A stretch of 64,000 bases of DNA from Pisolithus tinctorius (Eukaryota > Basidiomycota > Agaricomycetes > Boletales > Pisolithaceae): NCBI GenBank assembly GCA_024663395.1, contig JANFAH010000052.1, positions 1 through 64,000 on the forward strand. Reading direction: 5' to 3'. The stretch's first letter is position 1. Each line of letters starts with the position of its first letter. The notes beneath the pieces were generated by a model. That model saw only the letters and a program-made list of their open reading frames with translations. It was not told where the DNA came from and ran no database searches. Position numbers and translations under genes: made by a program. Shown here piece after piece: positions 1 through 11,105 of this stretch.

Positions 1-1399
1 TCATGGGGGAGCAAGGGAAATACCATTTTTTATAAACGCTAAATTTTCAACGATCTCTCAGATGTGAACGTGTGCTCATCTTACTCTACGTACGACATTT
101 CCATATGCACCTGATCGTTACGACTTGCTGTAGCTATAGCGTCCTGTACCATTTAGTATGATGTAGCATAGATGCCTGCAATGTATCACTCATGTATTCC
201 GGAGATGCCTCTTGGAAAATGGAATATCAAGTTTTGCTCTTTTGCTACGATCACGTTGAGGGGGAGTCAAGTGTGATCAGCGAACCAGCCAAGTTTTGGA
301 CTTGACAAACCGCAGAAAGTCCCGCCAAGCGCTCGGACTACAGTGCTGTACCGCCTAGACATCTGGCCTGTCCACACCGTCAGTGGCGACGCCCATGCTA
401 GATGTTACCAAAGACAAGGAAGGGGTAATAGCGTCAGCTCACCGTTTCTAGAATATGTTATCTAGCAACTAGCGGATGCTTCCGGTTATTCGCCAGCGAA
501 CGCAGTCATCGACTTAGAACTTACCAGCCAGTTACACCATAAGGATGAATACTGGGGATAGGGGACTCCTCGCCCTCGTAGTAAGGAGAGAAAAAAAGGC
601 CCAGTAGTTTCATGTTCATATCTCGCAGATAGCGGCACATCTGTGATCAAAATTGGTGGTATGCATGCGTTCACAACGTTCGTGAATCACGACGGTGGTC
701 CCTCAACGAACGAATACCAATTTGGTTCCGGCCTCTGGAACTATTTCAGAGCAAGGTAGCATGCAGTGTTGTGGACGAGTGCGACTTGCGGTTCACTAAG
801 ATTGTCCAAGGCCGAGCAGCCAGACAAGCTGAAGGCAGAGCACCCTTGTGCACTGGAGCACCAGCTGGCATGTAGTCGGGCAATATAGGTGTGCCCCTGG
901 TCTTGCTTGCCTACGGCTGACTCCCCATTGTCGAAAATACAACCGAGAACAATTGGGGGATGAGCGGCAATGAACGCCAAAGAGATTGTCGATCTGCGCA
1001 CCCCTCCTGCATCGCACCCCATGCGCGTACATGGTAGAACAGTTTACTGGAGGGGGGTTGGGAGGAGGAGCCTTCCGGTGACGTTTGTCCAAGTGTAGTA
1101 CAGTAGTAGACTTTCGCTGACTGACTTCGCTTGGCGACGGAGGTAGGCAAGTGCGTGTGGGCATTGCCCGACAGTACAAACCGCCGACATGAATATGGCG
1201 ATCATGCACATGGCTGCTGGCTGGTACGCCTGCGTATCGGAGTGGGCGATGTCGAGCAGGAAGATATCGACCGCTAACAAAACAGGTTTGGCAATTGGGC
1301 ACATCGTGCTTACATAATACCATCAAGCCTCACCTTTACCACGTCTCGCATCCTCGACGTCGAACAGAACTCACAAACCGTACACGAAACACCTTTCCA
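1..1399. other. Upstream intergenic DNA, no supported gene
   Basis: I see no convincing coding region. Open frames on the minus strand between about 740 and 1330 overlap one another in several frames and show no family motif. CpG is present at normal frequency, unlike the DNA after 4020. The stretch before 1400 presumably includes the promoter of the NACHT-WD40 gene, but I could not place a TATA box. Confidence 0.5.
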
Positions 1400-4300
1400 A
1401 TGGCACGCATGCAGTCGAAGAAACATTGTCGTCTCTTGGATTTCGGAAAGCCGCCCGGTTCTTCGCCTAGCCATCTGACGGTACGCATATTGTCTTTGCT
1501 AGGATGGCATGTTGATTTTGGGGATCAGTCTCAAGGCCCTTCTCGGGCTCCGCCAGAGAGTCCTACCCTTGGTGTGGAAACTTCGGGTAGCGCATCCAAG
1601 GGAGGGCTTTCCAAGATCAAGCGCTTCTTCCATCGGAAGATCCAAAGTCATCAAACCACTGCGACGGAGAGGGCTCATACAAATACCAATGTGGGTCCTC
1701 CGGAGCAAGTGGAACAATCACCGGTGCCTGGAACAGAGGTCGTATGTCATCTGCAACCACCTCCTCATGCTATGAGCCTGGCTGATCCCCTTTGGACAGA
1801 CCCAAGGGCCAGCCGACGAGACACAGTCAGCATCCGCATCAGCTGCGGTTGGACAAGATGTCGATGCCGCGGTGAAAGCATTCGATGACATCAATCCTAT
1901 TTCTCGCATCGGGGTGAAAGCATTCGATGACATTAATCCTATTTCTCGCATCGGATGTGGTGTTATCAGTGTCGTCGACGACGCCAATACCCAGTTCACG
2001 GATATCCAAAACTTCAGTGATACGTATCTCAAACCTTTCAAAGTCTTCAATGGAATCGTTACTACTCTTTCCAACGTATGTGTTTTATATTTGCATCCGA
2101 TAAATTCACCACAAGCGTCCGCCAGGTTCACCCCTATGCCAAGATTGCGCTGGGAATCTTGCCCGCTGCTTCCAATGTACGATCACGCTTCAACGAACGT
2201 TCCTTATTTCACATCGTCCGCAGTTGCTCATCAGCCAAGCTAATCGAGATGCAGCAGTATCCGGTCTGCTGAATAAAATCAGGAATACCTATGAATTCCT
2301 TGCGGAAGATGATACCATAAAGAATATCGAGAACATGAAGGATACCCTTGCAATGATCGCGCGGGTGATAAGTGACTCTGCACAATTTATCAAAGACTAT
2401 TCCGAAACGAAGAGTTTCTGTACGTCTTATTTTTATATAGTCTCAGTGTGTTGATGCGATACGTACGTTTTCAGGGAAAAGAATGGGGAAAGACATTTTA
2501 TCTGAAACGCAGACCATTGCCGATGGCAACATCAAAACCCTAGATGACTTGATGCAGCAGTACCGCGATCGCATGATCCGGAACATTCACGTCAACATGT
2601 ATCGCGTATTCGAGGATTTGAACCTCGATGGCGTGGCTTATGCAGGCGGGGCTGGCCTGAACACGACCAAGAGATGCCTTGATGGTACGAGGACCGAGAT
2701 TTTACAGCAGATTATTGGTTGGATTACCAGTCGTGATGTCGACGTGCCCCGCATCTTGTGGCTTCATGGTCAGGCTGGGAGGGGGAAGTCCGCTATTGCC
2801 CATACGATTGCATCGTGGGTCAAGGACGTGGGGGCAATTGGGTCTTGCTTCTGCTTCGTCCGTGACCGGCAATCCGAGCACCGCGAAGAAAGATGTTCAC
2901 TACCATCGCGCGCGATCTGGCTGGACGTGACCCTGTGTTCCGACGAGCATTGGCCTCTACTCTTGCGGAGGATCACACTCTCAAGGCTACCCCTGACGTG
3001 GCGCAGCAATGGCAGCGGCTCATCTTGGAACCGTTGTCGAAGGCCAAGGGAGCGATAGTTGGGAACGTGGTTGTAGTAATCGATGCCCTGGATGAAAGTG
3101 GGGCAGACGAGTCAAGAAGGCACATTTTGTCACTCCTCACGTCGACCGAGGCTGCCAGTTTGCCTGCCAATTTCCGCATCCTTTTGACGTCCAGACCATT
3201 ACCGGACATTGAATACGCGATGCGAAATTCACAGCATGTGCTAAAAACCTGTCTGGATGACGTTCCTTTGGAATCCGCAGAACGTGACATCCGTCTATTC
3301 GTTACGAAAGAAATTGGCCACCTCGAAGGCATCGGATCCACTGAGATAAATCAGATTGCTGAGAAGGCGAATGGGTTATTCGAATGGGCGCGTCTGGCCT
3401 GTGAATTTGTCAGGCCAAGGAGAGCTGGACATACAGTGAAGGAGCGCTTTGACAATGTGGTGACTTTGCAATATGGAGAGGGGAAGACACTTCTGGATGC
3501 AACATACATCTCAATCCTGGAGAGTGGTGTACCCACATCGCCGGTGCCCCTTTCCCGATTTCGTTCGGTGATGCGACAGCTTTTGACGGTCATGGAGCCC
3601 CTGCCGATGAAGACGCTGAATCTGATCCGAACGCAATTCCCAGGCGAGGATGATCGCTATGACATTTCTGTCATCTTGGAGTTCATGGCTCCGGTGCTCA
3701 GTGGCATCAGTGACCATTCAACTCCTGTTCGCCCTCTCCATGCATCATTTTATGACTTCCTAACCGACCGTTCGCGGAGTGGCGCCTACTTCGTTGACAT
3801 ATCTGACTCGTATGACCAGTCCTTTGCATCATTGCGAATTCTTCGCAGCGATCTTAAATTCAACATTTGTGGACTGGAGAGTTCCTACTTCAGCAATGCC
3901 GACTTTCCTGATTTACCAGAGAGGAATACCAAAAACATCTTGCCCCATCTATCCTATTCCTGTCAATTCTGGGCAAATCATCTATGGAGGACTGCTTTTG
4001 ACCCCAAGCTGGCGACAACGGTGAAAGCTGTGATTGGAAGTGAAAAATTTCTGTTCTGGCTTGAGGCCATGAGTCTGCTTGGGTTAGTTGGAAATGCTGC
4101 AGATGCTCTTGCATGTACTGCAAAATGGCTACAAGTGAGTATTCCATAATTTATGGGTAACATCATCTAAGACCTATGAAAGGGCCAAAGTGGGTTTGAG
4201 GATACATTAGCATTGGTACAAGATGGGATACAGTTCATTTGGAACTTTGGCAATGCAATTACACACAGTGCAATGCATGTCTACATCTCTGCACTTCCAT

Positions 4301-5726
4301 TTTGTCCATCAAACAGCTTGCTATCAAAAGTGCTCATGCCAAAATTCCATTGTCTAGCAGAGATCTTTGCAGGAGGGTTCAAGGAGTGGCCAGGTGTTCA
4401 GCTGATATTAGAGGGTCATAAAAATTATGTCAGCTCAGTGGCATTCTCCCCTGATGGGAAGAGGATTGTCTCAGGCTCAGGAGACATGACTGTGAGGGTT
4501 TGGGCTGCTGAGAGAGGTGTGCAGGTTGGCATCCCTCTGCAGGGTCATACATATTCTGTCAGATCAGTGGCATTCTCCCCTGATGGGAAGGGGATTGTCT
4601 CAGGCTCAAGTGACAACTCTGTGAGGATTTGGGATGCTGAGAGAGGTGTGCAGGTTGGCATCCCTCTGCATGGTCATACATATTCTGTCACATCAGTGGC
4701 ATTCTCCCCTGATGGGAAGAGGATTCTTTCAGGCTCAAATGACAACACTGTGAGGATTTGGGATGCTGAGAGAGGTGTGCAGGTTGGCAGCCCTCTGCAG
4801 GGTCATACACATTATGTTAACTCAGTGGCATTCTCCCCTGATGGGAAGAGGATTGTCTCAGGCTCAGATGATAGGACTGTGAGGGTTTGGGATGCTGAGA
4901 GAGGTGTGCAGGTTGGCAGCACTGTGGAAGGTCATACATCTTCTGTCACATCAGTGGTATTCTCCCCTGATGGGAAGAGGATTCTCTCAGGCTCTTTTGA
5001 CAAGACTGTGAGGGTTTGGGATGCTGAGAGAGGTGTGCAGATTGGCAGCCCTCTGAAGGGTCATACACATTGTGTTGGCTCAGTGGCATTCTCCCCTGAT
5101 GGGAAGAGGATTGTCTCAGGCTCTTTTGACAAGACTGTGAGGGTTTGGGATGCTGAGAGAGGTGTGCAGGTTGGTAGCCCTCTGGAGGGTCATACATATT
5201 CTGTCACATCAGTGGCATTCTCTGCTGATGGGAGGAGGATTTTCTCAGGCTCAGATGACAAGACTGTGAGGGTTTGGGATGTTGAGAGTTATACAAAAAT
5301 GATTTGCAACCAAGACACATTTGGACCACCTGCAAACAATCCAAAGTTTGCATGTCCCTTGCCTTCCCCTGAAAATGGTGAGTATTTCCCATATCTTAGG
5401 GATTTCAGGTATCCTCAAACCATTAAGCATACCCAATATGTTTTTCTTCCATGTCTTCTCATGCATTGCATGATGCTGGGCAACTGCTTGATTGTCCCCA
5501 GGATGTGCATGCTGGTAGGCATGAACCTGTGAAACTTCACAATGATGGATGGTTGAAGGGCCCTAATGGAAGGTTGCTGCTGTGGATACCTGTATCACTC
5601 AGGGTGCCCTTTTACTCTCTGTGGAACATAGCAGTTATCTCCATTGGGTGCTGTGTAGAATTAGATTTGAGTCACATGGTTCATGGCACCAAGTGGCATC
5701 AATGTCTCAAGTCTATTGAGAATTAG
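1400..5726 (+). CDS. NACHT-WD40 NLR-like protein 1, seven exons, one frame break in the NACHT domain
   Basis: This is an NLR-like signalling NTPase of the mushroom NACHT-WD40 family, inferred to act in cytosolic recognition or incompatibility responses. Probable exons are 1400-1741, 1800-2075, 2126-2176, 2224-2419, 2475-4134, 4201-5377 and 5502-5726. The first four joins restore one frame exactly; the last two are less certain (the join at 5377/5502 is off by one base). The N-terminal helical region carries the family block HPYAKIALGIL. The NACHT domain has Walker A GQAGRGKSA near 2776 and Walker B VVVIDALDES near 3075. Seven WD40 repeats follow, then the family C-terminal block with GPNGRLLLWIP. 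Near 2887-2892 the frame shifts inside an A run just before MFTTIARDLA, which is either a real lesion or a sequence error. The part after 4020 contains no CpG. Confidence 0.85.
1742..1799 (+). other. Intron 1 of NACHT-WD40 gene 1
   Basis: It starts GTATGT and ends ACAG. It is 58 bp long and phase 0. Removing it joins two different reading frames without a stop, which is why I accept the upstream exon and the ATG at 1400. Confidence 0.85.
1871..1954 (+). repeat. 42-bp in-frame tandem duplication in NACHT-WD40 gene 1
   Basis: Two adjacent 42-bp copies (1871-1912 and 1913-1954) differ at one base. They duplicate the 14-residue block VKAFDDINPISRIG in frame, upstream of the NACHT domain. The near identity points to a recent duplication. 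Confidence 0.95.
2076..2125 (+). other. Intron 2 of NACHT-WD40 gene 1
   Basis: It is 50 bp, starts GTATGT and ends CCAG, phase 0. Splicing brings VTTLSN together with VHPYAKIALG, the order seen in this family. Confidence 0.85.
2177..2223 (+). other. Intron 3 of NACHT-WD40 gene 1
   Basis: It is 47 bp, starts GTACGA and ends CGCAG. It separates a 51-base mini-exon (2126-2176) from the exon starting LLISQANRD. Confidence 0.8.
2420..2474 (+). other. Intron 4 of NACHT-WD40 gene 1
   Basis: It is 55 bp, starts GTACGT and ends TTCAG, phase 1. The join creates the tryptophan of SFWKRMGKD, a conserved spot in the family. Confidence 0.85.
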
Positions 5727-6287
5727 TCTTTGCTTACTATCCATGTATATCCTTCTACTTCTCTACTGTGAACAATCAATGCTTGGACAATTAAGATCAT
5801 AGTTACTTTCCTCTAAATTTTACACCAGGAAATCAATACTTGCTTACAGTGGCAGATATGATGTACAATGTTGTCATGCACTGCATGCAGAAATTCTGCA
5901 TTGGTAGTCTTGCCAAATAATAACCATCCTGTATACATGTTCATAAAGCAGGATGCCATTCTGCCAGCTTCTAGGCTACTCCTAAAGTTGGTGAGAGCCT
6001 TGTCAATTCAAGTGACCATACCATTGGCTTCAGGGATTGCTCCCCCTGGTACTTTTTCTACATACTTTGGCACACTGGTCATGTTGGCCCCCACAAATTC
6101 TCTTATTTACCACTGACTGCATCAGTAACTTGGCAATTTTTCTGAAGCTCTGAAATCATATCTGATGATTTGATGATCTGAAGAAATTATCAGATTGCTG
6201 ATGTACTATGGTTAACCACTGTACTGCCATATCAGCAATCCCCCAAAAAATTGCTAGAGGGGTGTCAGCTTCCTACACATATTGCAA
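4021..6287. other. 2.27-kb stretch without a single CpG
   Basis: I read each line and found no CG dinucleotide between the CG near 4016-4021 and the one near 6288. The stretch covers the end of the NACHT-associated region, all WD40 repeats, the last exon and about 560 bp of flank. DNA upstream of 4020 has ordinary CpG. Arginine in the repeats is encoded only by AGG or AGA. Confidence 0.9.
4411..5313 (+). repeat. Seven 129-bp WD40 repeat units in perfect register
   Basis: Units begin at 4411, 4540, 4669, 4798, 4927, 5056 and 5185, always 129 bp (43 residues) apart with no indel. Shared blocks are SVAFSPDGKRIVSGS and TVRVWDAERGVQVG. The few variable residues lie at the start of each unit (for example NYV, YSV, HYV, SSV, HCV) and before the second block (GDM, SDN, NDN, DDR, FDK). 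High identity between units is typical of fungal NLRs whose repeats are reshuffled and define recognition specificity. Confidence 0.95.
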
Positions 6288-7242
6288 CGCTGTCACAGTA
6301 CCTTACAGTACCCCAGAGTCCCCAGAGTGTCCCAGCCCTACAGTATTCATGCCACAGCACAGTATGGTACTGCACTACACAACATTCTGGAGTTCACTAG
6401 TCTCACAGCAATTCCATTGGAATCCACACATTTGGTAGTCCACTATAGAACAAAATACTAACCATTGGTAATCAGAACACTAACCAAACCATACAAAAAT
6501 AATACTAGTTATCACTTCCCAACCTCAACCTATCTTAACCTTATGCCAGTCCAACTCTAACCCAAACCTAACCTCATCTAAGTCTAATGCTAATCCATTG
6601 CTAATCTCACCCTAATCCTAATACACTGCACTTCTTCTGTCTGTATCTTGCCAATTTCTTTGTGAATCATGATGAAGAAAGCATACCACTGTGATTCTAT
6701 CATCAGGGCCTGCAATTTGGCTTATGATGTCATCACAATCCAGTGACATATTGTGTGTAAAGATTCAGATTTTTCAAGTATTTTGCATTTTTCTCATGCA
6801 TTTTTCCACTCCTGGAGAAGACAAGTATATTCCCATAATTACAAGCTACAACTTTCATTATGACATCATAATTCTATGGTCACTTCTGGTGGCAGTACAC
6901 TAGCAGCATGTTAAGTCTGAGACAGGTCAAGGGGACTGAAGACTGAAGACTGAGGTGTGACAACCCTTAGTCTAGCTTGTGTGCTAGACTCTTGTGCAAG
7001 CCGGGTTGAAGTCAAAGGTGAAAGCCAAGGGGGTCAGATGTGAAAGCTGAGAGTCAACTCAAATCTAAGCCAAGGGTTCAAGGGAAGACTAATTTGATAT
7101 TCAGACTGAGGACTAAGTACAGGGGTAGTGAAGACTTATGTATATACCAAGGGCTGGGAACCTGAAGACCAGATTTACTGGCAGATGACTACATAGCAAT
7201 GCAGAAGAATGTACTAAAGGTTATGTATTACTTCATACTGGC
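5727..7242. other. CpG-poor noncoding DNA
   Basis: No gene or family motif is visible. CpG is absent or very rare until the LTR begins at 7243. The stretch 6540-6620 is rich in CTAAC/CTAATC-like words. It probably represents old repeat sequence decayed beyond recognition. Confidence 0.5.
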
Positions 7243-7696
7243 TGTTACGTTTCGCCCCTAGCTTTTCCTTTTCTGTTGTACGATTACCTTACTTTTGATC
7301 CGTTGGACTCATCTTCCTTTTAGAGCTGTCTTCTCTCTGATCCGATGGCTCTCTATTCCCACCACTAGCGTTGCTAGCTCATTACATGCCTAGGACATGT
7401 GTCGTCATTGTTCAACCAATGGCATAGTTACCTCGGGTACATGTGGACACCTCATGGTCCTCTCCTCTGTAGTATTTAAACCGCTGACTCAAGTCCTGGA
7501 AAGCCAGACTTGAGCTGCTCAATCATACGCAGCGTTCTCAGAACTTCGCCCTCAGTGTCCCTTACAAGGACCACTCTTACCGGTGTTGCCCTAAAATCCT
7601 CTGTCATTTACAGAGGTTACTGCAGCCATTGCTCAGTAGAAACCTTAGTCTGCGATTTGAGCTCTCCCTATGCCTTGACTTTGGTCGAGTGTAACA
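7243..7696 (+). repeat. 5' LTR of the chromovirus
   Basis: It begins TGTTAC and ends GTAACA and is 454 bp. A TATA-like TATTTAAA lies at 7473-7480, which puts the transcript start near 7503-7506. Compared with the 3' LTR I count 22 substitutions, all at CpG sites, and one indel in an A run near 7593. Confidence 0.95.
7506..7516 (+). promoter_or_regulatory. Probable mRNA 5' end that acts as self-primer
   Basis: The 11 bases AGACTTGAGCT start about 30 bp after the TATA-like box. They are the exact reverse complement of 7699-7709 just downstream of the LTR. This matches the arrangement of Tf1, where the first 11 bases of the transcript fold back to prime reverse transcription. Confidence 0.75.
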
Positions 7697-7698
7697 AA

Positions 7699-7709
7699 AG
7701 CTCAAGTCT
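7699..7709 (+). promoter_or_regulatory. Self-priming type primer binding site
   Basis: AGCTCAAGTCT lies 2 bases after the end of the 5' LTR, where a tRNA primer site starting TGG would normally be. No such tRNA site is present. It pairs perfectly over 11 bases with 7506-7516. Confidence 0.75.
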
Positions 7710-7988
7710 ACAGCCTTTGGCCGAAATGGTCACTGCTTAGTGCACCACCATGAACCCCCGAAATAACCAACGTTGGGCGCTGTTGTGACCCACTCGCGAA
7801 GAATCGTCATCTGACGAAGAACAGGAGAGCACTGTCACAGACACCTCCTCCAACGAACCCGAACAACTGGATAGAGGCTTCACCTCTGGAATCCTCTCGA
7901 ACCTCTTCACCCAATCCCTCGCATCACTCGGTACTCCAATCCCACCAGTACCCACCACACTTCCTACACCCTGACCCCACCACTGAAT

Positions 7989-8887
7989 ATGATGTCCAGT
8001 TCATCGTCGAAGGGAGCAACTGCCACTACTGGAGTCAAACCCACAGAATTGAAGATTGGTGCTCCCTCTGAATTTGATGGAGACCAGAAGAATGCCATGA
8101 GTTGGCTGTACTCCATACAGACCTATCTTTTGGTAAACGAAGAACTGTACAACACCGACACCAAAAAGGTCGTTTATGCACTGTTGTACATGAAGAAGGG
8201 TGTCGCCTGTTCCTGGGCTGCCACCTTCCAGAAGGTATCTCTGGAAAAGACCCCCCCGAACTTCGGCACCTTTGCCGATTTTACAAAAAGTTTCAAAGAA
8301 TCTTTCACCTCCGCAGATACCGCGGGTACTGCCATCGCCAAGCTACGTACCCTAAAGCAGAAAGAATCGGTCGAACAATATATCACTGATTTCCGAACTG
8401 CCGCCACCAACTCTACCATCATGGAAGACGTCGCCTTGATCGAGTTCTTCTCACAAGGACTCAAACCTTTCATCGCGAACCGAATCCACATGATGGAGAC
8501 CACCCCACTAAGATTGAAGGGTGGTACACCCAAGTGCAGAAGTTTGACGCCAAGTGGAGAAAAGTCAATGAAATCTCGGGAAGAAAAGAAAAGAAAATGT
8601 TCCACCCTAGGAACAATTTTGCTGAAGAAAAAGATCCAAACGCCATGGACGTGGATGGAGTGAGACTCTCCAAAGAAGAACGAGACCGTCACATCAAAGA
8701 AGGAAGATGTTTCGGTTGTGGAAACAAAGGACACCTCTCGGGAATGTCCAGACAAGGGGAAAACTCCCCAGAAGAAAGTCAAGAAATCTGCAAAATTGTG
8801 GAAGTAGAAGAAAGTGACGATGAAGAAAAAGTCGCTGGTCCATCCATTGCTCTGGTCAACATCACTAGCTCTTGGAAGGATTTTTGA
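7989..8887 (+). pseudogene. gag: gag of the chromovirus, frameshifted
   Basis: The capsid region reads from the ATG at 7989 with the gag-like stretch FDGDQKNAMSWLYSIQTYLL and ends as an open frame near 8505. Around 8503-8507 the frame breaks in a C run and continues in another frame from about 8507. A CCHC zinc knuckle starts CFGCGNKGH near 8708, but its last cysteine is lost through a further 2-base shift near 8745, and a third shift follows. The capsid core and one nucleic-acid-binding knuckle are as expected for chromoviruses. Confidence 0.85.
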
Positions 8888-8989
8888 ATGGGAACTCTGC
8901 ATTGATGCCAGATGTTCCCCAAACTAAGGACAGTTTAGTTTCTGTTGCACCTGTACTTGTAATGTCTACACCAGAACGTACTATGCAGA

Positions 8990-9585
8990 TCCCATTTCCC
9001 TCTACACATCAGAAACTACCTGAAAGTCGTCAACACTACTGCTCTGGTTGACTCCGGAGCAGAAATTTCTTGCATCGACTGGGGTTTTGTGCGAAAGCAC
9101 CAATCCCCACTCAGCGCCTCGCTGAACCCATCCTCGCCAAAAACGCTGATGGAACCCAGAACTCAAAGGGAAGAATATTATTTTCCGCCACTCTCTACTT
9201 CAAGGTTAAAGGACTCGTTCACCAGTCCTTTTTCCATGTCATCAACTGTGGAATGGAAAACGTTATTCTAGGTCTCCCCTGGCTTCAGGAAAACAATCCT
9301 GTCGTGGACTGGAGGATGGGCACTCTCTCTATCGATGAGAAAACTGACAGGTCAAAAGAGTTAAGACACAACATCTCTTCCGTTGCCATTGAAGAACCCA
9401 CCGTGAACCTTGTGTCCCCTGCTGAAAAGAAAGGAATAAACAAGTTCATGGATTATGAAGAACCAGAAGATGAAACCATCCGAGCACACTTCGTCATGTT
9501 GGTTGGGAAACTCGTTGAGGAAGCCAAGAAGGTTAACCCCAATAATAGCCTTCTCCGAAAATCACCATGGCTACAGAGCTAGCCC
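8990..9585 (+). pseudogene. Aspartic protease region of chromovirus pol
   Basis: The active-site motif LVDSGAEIS is at about 9048-9074. The downstream retropepsin-type block ILGLPWLQENNPVVDW is near 9265-9315. The two parts lie in different frames, so one frameshift falls near 9075-9085. The protease would process Gag-Pol. Confidence 0.8.
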
Positions 9586-11105
9586 AAGAAGAACATAAGA
9601 AGAAACTGAAGGCTGTCCTCCCTGAAGAACACAAGGACTTCGCCTCGGTTTTCGAGAAACCATCTGATGGGGTTTTACCTCCATCATGACCATACAACCA
9701 TGCCATAAACCTTGTAGAGGACTTCGTCCCCAAGGTGGCCAAGGCATACCCTCTCTCTCCCTCTGAGCGAGAGTCCGCAGAAAAGTTTATCGAAGAAAAC
9801 CTTCGAGAAGGAAAGATCCGCCCCTCGAAGTCTCCCCAAGCCGCCCCCTTCTTCCTCGTAGGAAAAAAGGATGGCTCCCTGCGACCCTGCCAAGACTACA
9901 GGTATCTGAACAAGAATATGGTGAAGGATGCATATCCCCTTCCCCTCATTTCGGACCTTGTAGACAAACTAAAGGGAGCCTCCATCTTCACAAAGATGGA
10001 TGTCAGGTCTGGCTACAACAACGTCTGCATCAAGGAAGGAGATCAATGGAAAGCAGCGTTTATCACGCATAAAGGACTTTTCGAACCCACCATTATGTTC
10101 TTCGGTCTCTGTAACTCCCCTGCCACCTTCCAGCGATTCATGAACGACTCTTTCAGAGACATGATCGCCGAAGGTTGGTTGGTTGTCTACATGGATGACC
10201 TCCTTATCTTTTCAAATGACCCCGAAGAACATAAACGAAGAACCTGTCGCGTTCTCGAACGAATGAGGGAACTCTCCCTTCCCTTAAAGTTAGAAAAATG
10301 TCACTTTGATCTGACCGAGGTCGAATACCTCGGGATGATCATCAAGGAGAACACCGTCGCCATGGACCCTGTCAAAGTCCAGGGCATTGCCAACTGGCCT
10401 GTCCCAAAGAAGGTCAAGGATGTGCGATCCTTTTTAGGATTCGCAAACTTTTACAGAAGATTTGTCCCCTACTACTTGGACATTGCACGACCACTCATCG
10501 ACCTCACTAAGAAAACAGTCGATTGGAGTTGGTCTAAGAAATGCCAAGACGCCTTTGATCTTCTCAAAAGAATCTTCATGGCGCAACCTACACTCCGAAT
10601 GCCAGACATCTCTCGACCGTTTGCAATCACAACAGATGCGTCTAAGTATGCAACAGGAGGTATCCTCCTTCAAGAAGATTCAAATGGACAGTGGCAACCC
10701 TGTGCCTTTCTATCCCAGTCGTTTAACCCTGCAGAGCGAAACTACGACATCTATGACAGAGAGTTACTTGGAGTTATCCGAGCATTGAAATCCTGGAGAC
10801 ATTATCTCCATGGATCCCCGTTCCTGGTTAAGGTCTTCACAGACCATAATAACCTGACGTACTTCAAGGCCCCTCAGAATTTAAATTGTTGTCAAGCTCG
10901 CTGGCTCCTCGACCTCGCAGACTTCGATCTGCAGTTAGAACATGTCCCAGGCAAAGACCTGGCCGCACCGGATGCACTCTCCCCCGACCTGATCACATCC
11001 CTGATGATGACGAAGATAACAAAGGAGTTACCCTCCTTCCACAAACCTTATTCGTCAATCTTATTGACACCAATCTCACTCAGAAAGTCGCATCATCCTC
11101 CATGA
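9558..11105 (+). pseudogene. pol: Reverse transcriptase and RNase H of chromovirus pol
   Basis: The RT core is well kept: [27 protein letters not shown] and the catalytic box [11 protein letters not shown] near 10185-10217. The connection block [12 protein letters not shown] is near 10428. RNase H follows with [11 protein letters not shown] near 10629 and the YDRELLGV block near 10755. A TGA at 9687-9689 interrupts the frame where the family has Arg-Pro-Tyr, consistent with CGA to TGA. A frame break near 10980 leads into the integrase linker, which continues in the frame open at 10886-11311. Confidence 0.9.

Noticed and set aside
2880..2895. A short intron to explain the frame change in NACHT gene 1
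   Set aside because: The only GT-AG pair in range would be about 36 bp, shorter than all other introns here, and relatives have no intron at this place.
4946..5392. Minus-strand frames with repeated QHPKPSQSCQ blocks
   Set aside because: They are shadows of the WD40 repeats in another frame.
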